Origin: Trebouxia sp. TZW2008
Lineage: Eukaryota > Chlorophyta > Trebouxiophyceae > Trebouxiales > Trebouxiaceae
DNA length: 64,000 nucleotides
Assembly (NCBI GenBank): GCA_002118135.1
Contig: BDIU01000256.1
Span: forward strand, 290,623-354,622
Direction of reading: 5' to 3'
Of this stretch, positions 37,034 to 49,073 are shown piece by piece. Positions within the stretch are counted from its first letter, which is position 1; each line of letters starts with the position of its first letter. Under the pieces are notes generated by a model. The model was not told the DNA's origin. It did no database searches and was given only the letters and a program-made list of their open reading frames with translations. The translations under genes were made by a program, and so were the position numbers.

Positions 37034-38120
37034 TCAATCTATAACGTGGAGCTTGTACTGGCGTGCATTGCTTGGCCTTGAAGCATGTGTTGTAGTGCTG
37101 TCTGTGCTGAAGACAGTGTATGTCACCACTGCCACAGCTGCAATTCCCAGACCTACCCACACCCAGTTGTCTGTCAAGAAGGATGACTCCTTTACAGAGG
37201 ACTGCTTGTTTCTTGTGGTAGAGTCTGATGACGCCTCGACAGCATCTGTTTTGACATCACCAGCTTGGGTAGACTGTTTGCAAAGGCTTGCTTCAGACTC
37301 AGATTGTGTCTCGGGCAATGGAGATCCAAAACTACTTCTTTGAGACGGCTGGGGCTGAGAAATGGTGTCCACGGGTGTGAGTGTGGCAGGACTGCGGACT
37401 GCTGCTGCTGACTGTCTAGCTGTGTGCTGACCGCAGTCGACATACTTCAAATCCACATGCTTGACAGATGTTGTAAAGGTGTCCAGCTGCTGCCTTGAGC
37501 TGTACTGCAGCTCTAAGGGGCCCCACCTGACGATGTATGCATTGGGATGCACCTTGACAAGCTGTGGCAAGCCACGCACTGAGTACAGAAAGTCATCCCC
37601 TTTGAAAAGCTTGAGTCTATAGGACGAGCTGTCAGGGCACTGCTGATGGAATTTGGGGCTGGGAGGCTCATACGTGATGTTCAGAGTCAGACCGCCTGCA
37701 ATGACTACTAGCCTGGCTCGCTGTGACTGGCCTCCACGTGCTGTTTGAGAGCCTAGTCTGTGCTGTCTAGCCGACATGTTGCCAGCTGAATTGCCTCTGT
37801 CAGTCTGGCTGCCGCGCGCACCAGTGTATTCAACAGCATATCCCACAAAGGTGAATGATGGTCTGTGACTGCTGTTGGCACGAGTAATCTGTTGCACCAC
37901 AAATGAACGTCTTGTGCCTGCACACAGCATTAAAATTCAGAATGTTTGGTGAAGTCATGTAAAACTTTCAGCTTTCAAGCTGACCATCAGAAGAAAAGAT
38001 GTAAGGTCTGAGGTCGGATTCTGCGGTCTCGTCGTCCATCTCGTCTCCGCTGCTTGCAGAGTCACCGTCAGACTGATCATCCTCGATGCTGACTTCGTCG
38101 CTGGAAGGGGAGTTTGACAT
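37034..38120 (-). CDS. Unknown acidic protein with one C-terminal membrane segment
   Basis: Two exons, 37985-38120 and 37034-37917, joined in phase 1 across a 67-nt GTCAGC...TGCAG intron, give 339 residues. I do not recognise the family. The N-terminus (MSNSPSSDEVSIEDDQSDGD) is acidic and probably disordered. A middle part from about residue 110 to 210 looks folded (LYSVRGLPQLVKVHPNAYIV; WGPLELQYSSRQQLDTF). It is followed by a Ser/Gln-rich linker and one hydrophobic segment, WVWVGLGIAAVAVVTYTVF, then a 24-residue tail. This is the layout of a tail-anchored or single-pass protein with most of the chain in the cytosol. The frame of exon 1 opens without ATG further upstream, so ATG 38118-38120 is the first possible start in view; an upstream exon cannot be excluded. 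Confidence 0.65.
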
Positions 38121-39303
38121 CTTGCTTTTCAGTCCATTTGCACTCGTGTCAAATGCTGAAGGCACTGCGACGGGCTGGAGCTGATTTCCCTGCACGTTTA
38201 GGAACGCTGTGACTGCTTACAGATCACACACTTCCGCCGACAGCTGCTGCGAATGCTACAGTATGATCACGACACGACAGTCCACAGCAGGAATTACCAC
38301 GTAGGACGCGTTCTCGTCTGACATTTAGTGCTCGAACGCTTTCGCGCTGTTCGGCATGTAATTCAGAGATGGCAGTGTTCTGTAGCGGCAGTCGAACGTG
38401 TGCAACTCGACGTCGATGGCTGCGCGCGCGCACTCTTTAAACGACCACCTCCAAGTCAGTACACTTTGGCATGAGCACGTCGCTGAGCATACGCTCCACC
38501 GAAAAGAATTTGACTTGAATGTCAAGGCAGGTCAGGGCAGGGCAGGGCAGGGAGAAGAAGAGCTTCAGTTCGCAGAAAGCATGCAATGCACACTGCCTCA
38601 GTGCCTAATCAGCTGAATGCAGACAACCTCACGCTTGTTACAGATATCACCTGCATCCAGGGCTTCGGCCGAGGTCTGCATAAAGAATGCTTGCAGAGAC
38701 ATTGCTGGGAGACTGCACAGGCTTATGCTCAATGCAGCAGTGTCAATGCTGAAAATCATGATCTGTAGGAAGTCATGTCATGACTCTCTTATCAAGACAG
38801 TCCATACTTGGAATGGTATGTACAATTGCGACGCTTGCAAGCAATGCTGATCAGTGCCTCAATCCTGCAAGCTGATGCAGCAGTGCCCTCAGCTGGCAGT
38901 TGCCATATCATGTAAGCGCCAGCAAATTTGCATTTTGGGCCATAGAGTCATCCAACAACGTCACAAAATTTCCTAGAAAATTTCCTGTGCAGTCTCCCAG
39001 CAATGTCGTTTGAAATTTTGAGCTGTGACGCACGTGTTGCTCTGATCAATGCTTAGATCGCGCACTGGCATCTACGGCAGATGTTGCTGCTCGCACCAGT
39101 CTGGCCAGGTAGCAACACAGCGTAGACACCGACTTGTACTCCTGATCAGGTCCTCGAGGGCGTGCATCAAGGCAGCACATGAAAGCTTTATGTTGTTGAT
39201 GCCTTCGACACTAGTGACCAGTCACGTTTCTTCAGCTATGCGCTTGACGATGTGACAAAGCAACGTACTGTTAACACTCTGCGGACGAGTCCCCGATTAC
39301 GCC
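38121..39303. promoter_or_regulatory. Divergent intergenic region, probable bidirectional promoter
   Basis: 1.2 kb between two outward-pointing start codons. The first 450 bp are CG-rich (for example around 38400-38440, with a GCGCGCGCG run). A short GGGCA tandem (about 38529-38549) is present. No exon is supported; short open frames here have no motif. Confidence 0.45.
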
Positions 39304-42300
39304 ATGGTTCTCCTGCATGGACACCTGCAAGTCACTATCTGTGAGGCACACGACATAGGACGAGCATTCTATTCCAAAAAGAGTATTTTCAAGAGCTGCT
39401 TTAAGGGCATGGCCCAGAATGCCAAGCAGGCAATTCAAAAGACCAAACATGCAGACAGAGACTGCTACGTGGCAGTGTATGCAGGCGAGGCTTGCAAGTT
39501 TACCAGTGCATGGCAGTCTTACACTCACAGCCTCACTAACCTGCACCCTGTTCTCCATTGTCCAACGTTGATGCTAGCAGCCACTATGCATTCCCACCAG
39601 AATCGGTTCTGCATTCACCCAAAAACCTTTTGAGCAAGCAAATCTCGGCAGAGGTTGCTTTAAAATACTGATTGTTTTATGTGGGCTTATGCAGCTTACA
39701 CAAAGCTGTTTGAAACACGCATCATTCCTCGCACTGGCGATCCAGTTTGGAACGAGCAGCACACAGTTGCAGTTGCTCATGATGTGCCAATGCTCCTGTT
39801 CTTGGTGAAGGACCATGATCGACTTTCAGCTGAACATGTCGCCGAGGTCAGTTTGTTGCTCATGTGAACAGACCCTCAAAGTGCCAGCCACTCGTCTCTC
39901 AGGGCACTCCTTGGTACAAAGACTACATGCGTGTCGGTCAGGCAGGAGTTTGCCAATCGCCCTTGAATGCGAGAGTGCATATACAGTCAGACATGAGCAT
40001 TAAAAGCAACCTGTACCTATTCCTCATAGTGTCACAGTCAGCTTTGTCAGGCATTGTCCCACACATGCACCAAGTCAATGCAGAATTGATGTGCAGGTCA
40101 GGATCAATGCAGAAGACCTGCTGCACAAAGAGATTGAGGGCTGGTTTCCGCTGCGCAACATCAAAGGTAGGAAGATGAAAGGGGGTGGCGAGCTCAAGCT
40201 GAAGGTCAAGCTGATAGGGATTCCACAGAACCCTGTGTATGCTCGTGGCATCAATGCTGCAGACCCAAACTCAGCAGCAGTTGAGGACTCCTTCTTCAAA
40301 GAGCGCAGCGGCCACCATGTGGTCATGTATCAGGTGCCAACCGCCCGACAACAATAGCATTCCAGATGTACAAGCTGCAAAATCCCCAAGCTGTTCTGAT
40401 CTTGTTCAATTCTCTCAAACATCTGCCAAGCTTGTGGTTGTATCACAAGCAGAAGACACGTGCCAGCACGTCATATCATCAAGCGCTTGCTTGTCACACG
40501 TGCGCATTAGGCGTGCCAAAAAAACAAAGCGAGGCTCAGTCCATCAAGGGCTGTCTACTCAGCTGTTACCGCTTTAGTGACAGAGCGATGTGTTGATTTA
40601 CATACCAACAAAGATGACGCTAGCTTCAAGGCATCAACTTGAGCCAGCTCAACTGTTGAACCGCATCACTTGCACAGCCATCCACTCAAAAATCATGTCA
40701 AACTGTTGCAGAGGGCACTGTCAATGCTCAGTGCTGACTTCAAAGTGCTAGTCTTGTAAGCGCTTCATGAGGGCAGCTGTGATCAGATGAGGCATCCAGT
40801 CAGCACACAGCCCCTGCAGGCTGAAGTGGGTGCTATTTGATTGGATAAAGTCGCGTTGGAACGGACCATGAGGACACTCGGTCAGTTGCTGCAGAAATCT
40901 TTGTCAACACTTGTTGAGGGTGTCAAATTTCTTGATGGCCTTGTTGCAGGATGCTCATTGTGGGGCAGACCTTCAGTACAGCCTATTGCCTTTCACTCAG
41001 TTGCTACGTCAGTCCGTCAGTGTCTCATGAGAGTGCTGGTGACTTGATGGCCATGTTGCAGGTTGCTCACTGGAGAGCGGACCTTGAGCACAGCCTTTAG
41101 CCTTTCAGTCAGTCACTGCATCAGTTCGTTAACAACCAAAGTGATTTTGAAATTCTTGATGGCCTTGTTGCAGGATGCTCGCTGTGGAGCAGACCCGGAG
41201 CCCAGTGTTTGGCCTTTCTGTCAATCGCTGCAAAATTTTTCATCGATGGCCTGGGAGAATTTCAATCTTTTGATGGCCTTGTTGCAGGATGCTCACTGTG
41301 GAGCAGACCTTGAGCACAGCATTTGGCCTTGTAGTCAGTCGCGGCATCACTTTGTCAGTGTGTTGTGAGAGTATTGATGACTTGATTGCTTCATTGCAGG
41401 ATGCCCATTGTGGAGCAGACCTCGAGGACAGCCTTGGACCTTTCAGTCACTTGCTGCAAGAGCTTGTTTCATTGGCCAATGCGGGTGCTGAATCTCCTGA
41501 TGACCTTGCTGCAGGATGCTCACTGTGGAGCAGACCTTGAGCACAGCATTCTGCCTTTCAGCATTCTGCCTTTCAGGCAGTCACTGCATCAGTCTGTCAG
41601 TGTCTTGCGAGAGTGCTGATCGCTTGATGGCCTTGTTGCAGGATGCTCATTGTGGAGCAGACCTCGAGCACAGCATTCTGCCAAACATTCAGCTGGCAGA
41701 TGGGCATTTTAGACGCACCTGCCAGACCAATGCCATTATGGACATGTGGCGAGCCATGGAGAATGCTCAGCAAATCATCTACATCATTAACTGGCACTTC
41801 AACCCTGAGACCAAGAACCCCTTTGATGAGGGGCTTCCCAACATTGGGGAACTGCTGAAGCGCAAATCTGAGCAAGGTATGCAGTCAATTGTGCTAAATT
41901 CTTTCAGAGTTTTGAACTCAAAAGTCTCACAGATGGTGGGCAAAGCATGGCGCCTGCACAGCTCTGTGTCTTGACGTTTAGCTTTGCAAATGCATTGCTG
42001 TTTGCATGCAAGAACATCAGATCGCATTTGATGACATGTTGGCTACCTGTGCACCCTTGGCAACACACCTTGCATGAGAGGCAACCCTTGTGCATGATGT
42101 AACCTTGCTTGTTGCAAGATGTGGGTGTGAGGATCAACATCATCAAACAGGATGAAATCAATTCTGAGGACATATTGCCTGGCAGACGCCAGGCTTGGCT
42201 TGCTTCAATATTTGAAATGTATTTACAAGCAGTCCTAATCAGTAAAGCAAGCTGCTTGATGAATGCAGGTGTCAGGGTGAACATCATCATTTGGGATGAG

Positions 42301-45300
42301 ATTGACTCTGGAGATGACTTTCTGGCCTACACCAGAGTCTCCAAGATGCTGCATGGAGGAGGCGCGACAGGCTACTTCAAAGATACAGAAGTCTCTGTCA
42401 AGCTCATGCCCCGCAAGTCACATGCCCCTCAGGTGACAGTCACCTTTCCAACAGAACAGATTTATCACAGCAACATGGCACAACAATGCTTTTGATCTAT
42501 TTGCCCTCCTTAGAGGACTAGATCTTGCTCACCTGCCTGTATTTTGTTGTACAGTTGTACTACCACATCAGCCCGCTGCACTGCTGTCTGCAGCAAGAGA
42601 GCTTTCCAAAATGCAGATATCATAGATATCATTGTTAGACTCATCGAGAAGCACTTGCAGCGGTGGTAAGGGCTTTTTGCTGCTGACAGGGCATAGAGAG
42701 GATAGTTCAAGAGCGGTTTGGATTTGCCCACCATCAGAAAACAATGCTGGTGGACCAGGACTGGCAGGGTCAGCGCTTCCTTACTGCCTATATGGGTGAG
42801 CCAGCCTCTCTCTGCCTGCACTCCACTGCTGTGTCCCACAATCAGAAAAATGCGTGGGGGCAGATTTTGCTTAAATAGTCTTATGATCACTAGACGTACG
42901 GGAGATCCAGTGACCCATCTAGTGTTCAATTGGGTGCATACAACTTTGTGACTTCAGCTGCTTGAACTGAGTTCATTGAGTTCAAAAGACCTGCTGGCTG
43001 CTGTGAAGCCATGCTTGAAGTGCAGAAGCCCCAACCCAAGGGCTGTGCGACGTGACCGTATGCACCTAGCAGGGTTACAGAATCTTGATGGCAGGCATGC
43101 AAATGACAAACTGAAAAGCATGATCAAGAATGGCTATGCGTGGCGCATGCAGGTGGCCTATACTTTGTCTGTCTGTGGTGCGCCACCTGCACTAGCTGCA
43201 TACCGGATTGCAAATGCCAAGTATAACCGTCTGAATGTAGCCCATTCACTTGCTGACAAGAACATACCATCAAATGGACAGAGACAATGAAGAACAGCTT
43301 TGCATGGCGCTTGAAATGGGTCTGAACCTCATCTATCTGCATCACATCTGCGATCACAAGCCAGGGGGGCGGCAATACGTGGAGGGCACTGTGCCCTGGC
43401 ACGACTGTCACTACTATCAGTGTCTCTTGCAACAAATCGGTTTCAGAATGGTTGGAAACATGGTGCCTGCAGGTGGATTGGACTGCATCTATCTGTGCTA
43501 CAATACCTGTGCTCACAAGCCAGGGGGCTGGCATTATGAGGAGGGTACCATGCCCTGGCATGACTGCCACTGCTGTCGTGCTCTCTTGTAGCAAGTTTTC
43601 TTACAACAAGGTACCTTGCAATGTAGTGCCTCGCAACATTGTTTATGCATGGCGCCTGCAGGTGGGTTGGACTTCATTTATCTGTGTTACGACACGTGTG
43701 CTCACAAGCCAGGAGGCCGGCGGTATGAGGAGGGTACCATGCCCTGGCATGACTGCCATTGCTGTGTCACTGGCCCTGCTGCCTGGGATGTGCTAGAAGG
43801 TAACACCAATCCCATTCACCTGCTGTCGCTTCAGCTACCCCCCAATACTCCTGTCCATGATGATCCCTGTAGATCTGTCATCAGTACAAAGAAATGTGTA
43901 TCAGCCCTACTGCAGCTCCACATCCAGAGCATCAGAAGCTAGCAAGCCTGTGCCCAAGACATGCATAGGCCACAGATCAGTAGCAACCCTGATGAAACTC
44001 ATGAAGGGTTGAACAATGGTATTGTTGTCATGACATCTGTTGTGATTGGAAGTGAAAAATCACCATAACTTTCAGCCGTCAAACTCAAGTCAGCTCTGTG
44101 CCTGCACTGCAGCATATGAGCAGCAGTGGCTGACCCTGGCTGAAGAGTATCACGACCACCTGAAAGACATGAGCAACGTGCCTGGCCTGGCAAGACCTGA
44201 CCAGCCTGCTGTTCATGAGAGGCCAGGAGATAGGCAAGATTGGAGGGTGCAGATCTTCAGGTACACAATGTGTTTTACATCTGGAGACAACGTGTTTGCA
44301 AACATGCCAATGCTGAAGTTTGGGCAAGTCTTGAGTGCACCATGACTTTGGAGACTAGAGAACATCTGTGAAATTCAAGCAGTGCCGAAGGCAATGCACA
44401 TGGAGAGGCTGGCAGAGGTTGTTACAAAACAAAGTCAATAGCCCCTGGGACTGCACCATGGCCTGCTGCTGATACAGCAATATATAACGCAGCCAGGTGT
44501 TGACTCTACCGAGGCTTTTGTTTATAAGACCTGTGACCTTCCATGTCATCTTGTCCAATCAGCAGATGGTTCTTGTGGCACATTTCTGCATGCGCCCTTG
44601 AAGTACATGTTTCTGATCCTCAAAACAGTGCTGCTCTAAGAGTTTAACCCAGTGCAAGACTTACACGCTCTGTTTGCGCACAAAATTCCTGTCTGGCTTC
44701 AGCACTGCATAAACTTGGTCATCAGATTGAATGCTGTGCACTTTATGGAACATGAATCTGTCACACATTTGATGATCCCCCTGCAACCATTCCTGAATTT
44801 GCTAGGTCCATGGACTCCAGCTCATCAAACTTTAAGATTGATGAAGACGACGCAAACATTGTGTTGGGACGGGGACTGGGACGGGGCAAGGGGGTCCTCA
44901 TAGATGCTGGCCTGCACAATATGTATGTACACACCATCAGACGCGCCAAGCACATGGTGTACATTGAGAACCAATTCTTCACAGGTATTATGCTTGCTCT
45001 GGACTCGTGCCAACATGCTGCTCATACTTCATCTGGCTTGAACAGTGTAATAGCTTATTGTCAGCTTAACTGCTTGTCTGTCTTTCTTGCTGGATTGCTA
45101 CGCCTGCTTATCTGCATCTGAGTATGTGGCTTGGTCTGTGCTGTGAATCTATGTAATTTTGTGTCCTCAGCCACAATGCAGCGTCATGTTTTCAGTCGTC
45201 ATTATTTCCTGTCTTTCTGTCGCTTTATTTGGCTTGACCCTTCCCTGACTGACCATTTGTAGATTCTGATCCGTATTGCCTGCATTTGTATGCCTTGCAT

Positions 45301-48081
45301 GCAGGTTGACACAAGCGCTTGACCTGCTTGGTCATAATGCGCATCATGGCATCTGCAGACCGTCTTTGCAAGTGCTCAGTCCACCCAGCCTGTGCTTGCT
45401 CTTGTCTGGTTTTACCCATGTGATGCTCCCCTGGTGATCCCACATCAGTTGCGTTTCTGATGCTGTTCAGCTTTCAAGCTTGTATGCCATGACATGTCTG
45501 CTGTCACAAGGGGGTTTCAAGATAGAGGAGCAGGCAATTGTCAGCGCTTCATATCTGCAGCAACTAATTGCTATAGAGCCGTATGTAAACAGAGACTGTT
45601 TTACTGAAAAGTCAGCTGCCCATAAGGTTTTGCTCTAGCACCCCCAATTGAATTCCTGTGTCTGATTTGCAGGCAGCAGCTTTGCATGGAGCAAGTACAC
45701 AGACTCACAAGCAGACAATCTGGTGCCCATTGAGATTGCGCTACGCATTGTGTATGCCATTGAGCACGATGAGCGCTTTGCGGCCTACCTGGTCATTCCT
45801 CTTCATCCCGAGAGGCCAGGACCTCAGAGAAGTTCCATCTTGCTCTACACTTGGCACACTATTGCCATGATGTACAGGTCAGCTCAAATAGTTCATTTTG
45901 ATGCTGATGTGAGGCAAAACCCTGAGCACTCTCACACTGCTGATGTCTTGCCAGCAGCACCATGCACACTTGCAGACTAATGTGAGATGCAGTCTATCCA
46001 GGGCAATCTGCAGAGCACAAAATCCAACTCAGCCAACACATCAGCTTGTTGCAAGCTCCCAATCAGTCTGCCGAAGCTGCGCAGTCGCGCTTTGCACTAT
46101 CCCACTGCAAAGCTGCATCTTTTGGCGTGCCACTGAAAGTGTCTGTGCATTTGTGCAGGGTAATTGGAGAGGCTCTGCAGCGCAGGGGTGACCCAAACGC
46201 GCACCCTTCAGACTACCTCAACTTCTACTGCCTGGCCAACAGACAGAAGCCCTCTGGCGCAAACATTGAGCGCAACTCTGGGGCTGAGAAGGCTGGCGCT
46301 TCACCAGACAAGAGCTTCATCCACATTCATGCCAAGGTGGGATTGCCATTTCTCCTTCATGTCATTAGCCCTCGCTGCACCCCCCTCTTCCCCTATCAAA
46401 CCCCACTTGTGCATGTCTGTCCGGTTGTTGTTTGCCCCTCCTGGTCACTCCCTTTTCTCACATGTGACCTCCTCCTCCAGTATTGCCCTCCCTGTATACC
46501 CCTTCCCCTCAACAGCATTGTCATCCACATTCACAAGCACATTGCTAATATGATTAGGGACTGTTAAGCATGAGGGTGATTTGTACGCCGCTGTTTGTGA
46601 TGGCTCACTGCATATATTGTTCCTTTCTAGGATGCTGAAACTTACTTGATATTGTCTGTAGACCATCATTCAAGATGATGAGTATGTCAGCATCAGCTCA
46701 GCCAACCTGAATCAGCGCTCTCTGGACGGCCAGAGGGATACCGAACTGGGCATGGGTGCATGGCAGCCCGCGCACACCTTGGCCACTGCCAGCAGCAACC
46801 AGTCTGCTGGTGGCACAAATAATGGGAGTGGTCAGCATGGTGGTGGCGTTGCCACTGGAAGCAGTCCAAACAGCACTGGTGGTGCTGGTGGGGATTACAG
46901 CAACAGCCAACAGGGTGGAAATGCCCAATATGGCGGTGGTAGTGCCAATGGAGACTACAGCAACAGCCAATACAGTGGTGGCAATGCCCAATATGGCAGT
47001 GGCAATGCCCAGTATGGCAGTGGCAATGCCCAGTATGGCATTGGCAACACCAATGGAGGCTACAGCAGTGCCCAATTTGGCGGCGGCAACACCCATTATG
47101 GCAGTGGCAATGCTGATGGAGGCTACAGCAATGGCCAGAACAACAATGGCAATGTCGCTAATGGGCCTGGCGGCGCTCAACACCTTAATGGCGTCAGCCA
47201 CAATCAATATGGCAACAGCTCGTACTCAAACGGGGCAGCCAATGCTGGCACACAAGGGCACAGTCAGTATACACAGCCAGGTGGAGTGTCTCACAACCAG
47301 GAAGATCAAAGCGGTTTGCAAGGCGCAGGGCACACGAAAGGCACTTGGCAGCCTGGGGTTGACAGTCAGAGGGCAGGGCAGCAGGGGCAGAGGGCAGGCT
47401 GGGACCAGCCCCATGACCAAAGGGCAGATTGGGACCAGCCTCAGAGGCAGCCCGAAGAGCAAGGGCAGAGAGGGGGCAGTGGCCCTGGCCAGTCCAGCAT
47501 GCAAGATCACAGGCGGGGAACTCCTGCACTTTGCCTATTTCTTTGTCAATCCTATACATGACCATCTTCTGCAGGACAAAATCCCAGCTTGCCGGCATAG
47601 GATGCACCAAACACCAGCACGAAATCCCAGAATGTCAGCATACCTATGAACAATAAGCCTTGTACATTCTTGCCAAAGACATCAAATGTCTGCAGCTTGC
47701 TCTTTATGTTCTCTCATCTCTAGGTGCCACGACTTTGTGTGCAGGGAAGGTCAAGAGGCTAAAGTACCTTATCCCAAGGGGGAAGTGTATGGCTACCGCA
47801 TGGCGCTGTGGCTTGAGCACTTGGGTGGGAAATATGACCCTGTCTATGACCAGCCTCACAGCTTGGCTTGTGTGAAGCAAGTCAACTATCTGGCGGAACA
47901 AAATTGGTTGCAGTTCTCAGGGGAAGAGGACTGTGACATGACAGGTCATCTCATCACATTCCCTTGTGTTGTTGATAAGAGTGGGGCTATCACTCCTCGC
48001 ACCAAGGATGGACACTTTTCCGATATTGACAATGACATCCAGGGAAAAAAGCGTCCAATTCCAGCCATGTTTGTCAACTGA
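39304..48081 (+). CDS. PLD: C2-domain phospholipase D (plant type)
   Basis: Hydrolyses phosphatidylcholine and related lipids to phosphatidic acid, a membrane signal. Exons: 39304-39505, 39695-39846, 40097-40333, 41642-41876, 42269-42432, 42690-42795, 43662-43799, 44113-44260, 44806-44984, 45673-45877, 46159-46336, 46662 to about 47491 or 47512, and 47724-48081; about 1043 codons, all phases consistent. An N-terminal C2-like domain (about residues 1-190) is followed by both catalytic HKD motifs: HHQKTMLVDQD in exon 6 and HIHAKTIIQDDEYVSIS across exons 11-12. AHMVYIENQF-type sequence (HMVYIENQFFTG), NLVPIEIALRI and GHLITFP are also typical. Odd: exon 12 runs on for some 250 low-complexity residues between the QPAHT and YGYRMALWLEHLG segments, which are nearly adjacent in land-plant enzymes. 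The donor of exon 12 is uncertain (GT at 47492 or a GC donor at 47513). Confidence 0.92.
40950..41690 (+). repeat. Seven tandem copies of phospholipase D exon 4 acceptor and start
   Basis: Copies begin at 40950, 41062, 41174, 41288, 41400, 41515 and 41642 (real exon). Each keeps TTGCAG followed by codons for DAHCGADLEHS or close variants. Spacing is 112-127 bp. Confidence 0.9.
42105..42190 (+). repeat. Decayed copy of phospholipase D exon 5 start
   Basis: Repeats the codons for GVRVNIIIWDEI as GVRINIIKQDEI in the intron before exon 5. Confidence 0.75.
43300..43661 (+). repeat. Two echo copies of phospholipase D exon 7
   Basis: Copies near 43315-43430 and 43470-43595 encode versions of YDTCAHKPGGRRYEEGTMPW; the real exon starts at 43662. 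Confidence 0.85.
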
Positions 48082-49073
48082 CGAAAGCAAATTCATTGCC
48101 AAACAAGATCAAGTTTGGCAGGTACTGTTGTCATGCGTAGATAGTCAGCACTGAGAATTGAAAGGGGTGTGTTTTATTTTGCCTGGCATGCTGTGTTGCG
48201 CAAGCTGCTGCTGGTCATCAGACCATTTGCTAGCTTGCGCAGTATGCATGACAGAGCGCATGACGCCGTTGATTGCCATACTGAATGACAAGTTTGCATC
48301 ATTGCCATGGTTTAGGCTGTAGAGTTCTGAACACTGACCTGATGACAATAAGGTGCATGATGCTTTGCAAGGGGGAACGCTGCAGACTTGATAATGCAAG
48401 GATTCATGGCCTTTGGCCGAATCGTACTGACAAGAGGAAGTCAGTGTCCAAACAAATGTGTTACATAGAAACGCTGAATGCAGTGGGCATGTGTCATCTG
48501 TTGTAAACCCTTAACCCAGTCACTGTACAAACCATGCCCAAGCAGTCTAGCGAGACTCAATGCTGGCTGGACTGGCCTGCGACTCAACAAGTGGACACAG
48601 GTCTGTCTAAGAGCACCATCTAACAAGCATGGCATCATGAGGCTGCCTGCATAAAGTTTGCTGAAAGTAAACAGACTAAGCATTCTGTAAAGCGGCAGAT
48701 CACATCAGACAATGATGCGGTTCAGCACAGCAGGAACAAGGAGTCAGAGCAAGGCTGTTGAACAAAGCCTACACACAGCAACCTGAAGATGCAGACAGCA
48801 AACCATTGTCAGCACCGACCACATGCCGACCACTCAGAACCCGTTTGCTGCCAATCAACATGTTTTCAACAAAACGCATTTATTCTGAACCCCGCACCTG
48901 CACAGCTTTAACCCAAAAGAGGACCCTGACAAGCACTTGAACGTTTCAAGACATGGCTTGCTCATGCTCCTGTCTCATGGCATGGACTCCAGAGGCAATG
49001 CTACAGCTTCCTGATCATCAGGAAGTAGCGCCCAAAAGACAGGCTCAACAACCTTGTCTGTATGACAATTGTG
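48082..49073. other. Intergenic, convergent 3' ends
   Basis: About 1 kb between the phospholipase D stop and the phosphodiesterase stop. No exon is supported; this should hold both 3' UTRs. Confidence 0.65.

Noticed and set aside
39896..39960. Possible extra phospholipase D exon reading GTPWYKDYMRVG
   Set aside because: Exons 2 and 3 join in phase 0 directly and match the family without it.
40950..41690. CRISPR-like array because of regular spacing
   Set aside because: The repeated part is an exon start with acceptor in a eukaryotic gene, units are imperfect and spacers are related to each other.
46698..47207. 169-codon minus-strand frame with ATAILGIATAILGIA repeats
   Set aside because: Antisense of the phospholipase D low-complexity exon; the sense frame continues directly from conserved catalytic sequence.
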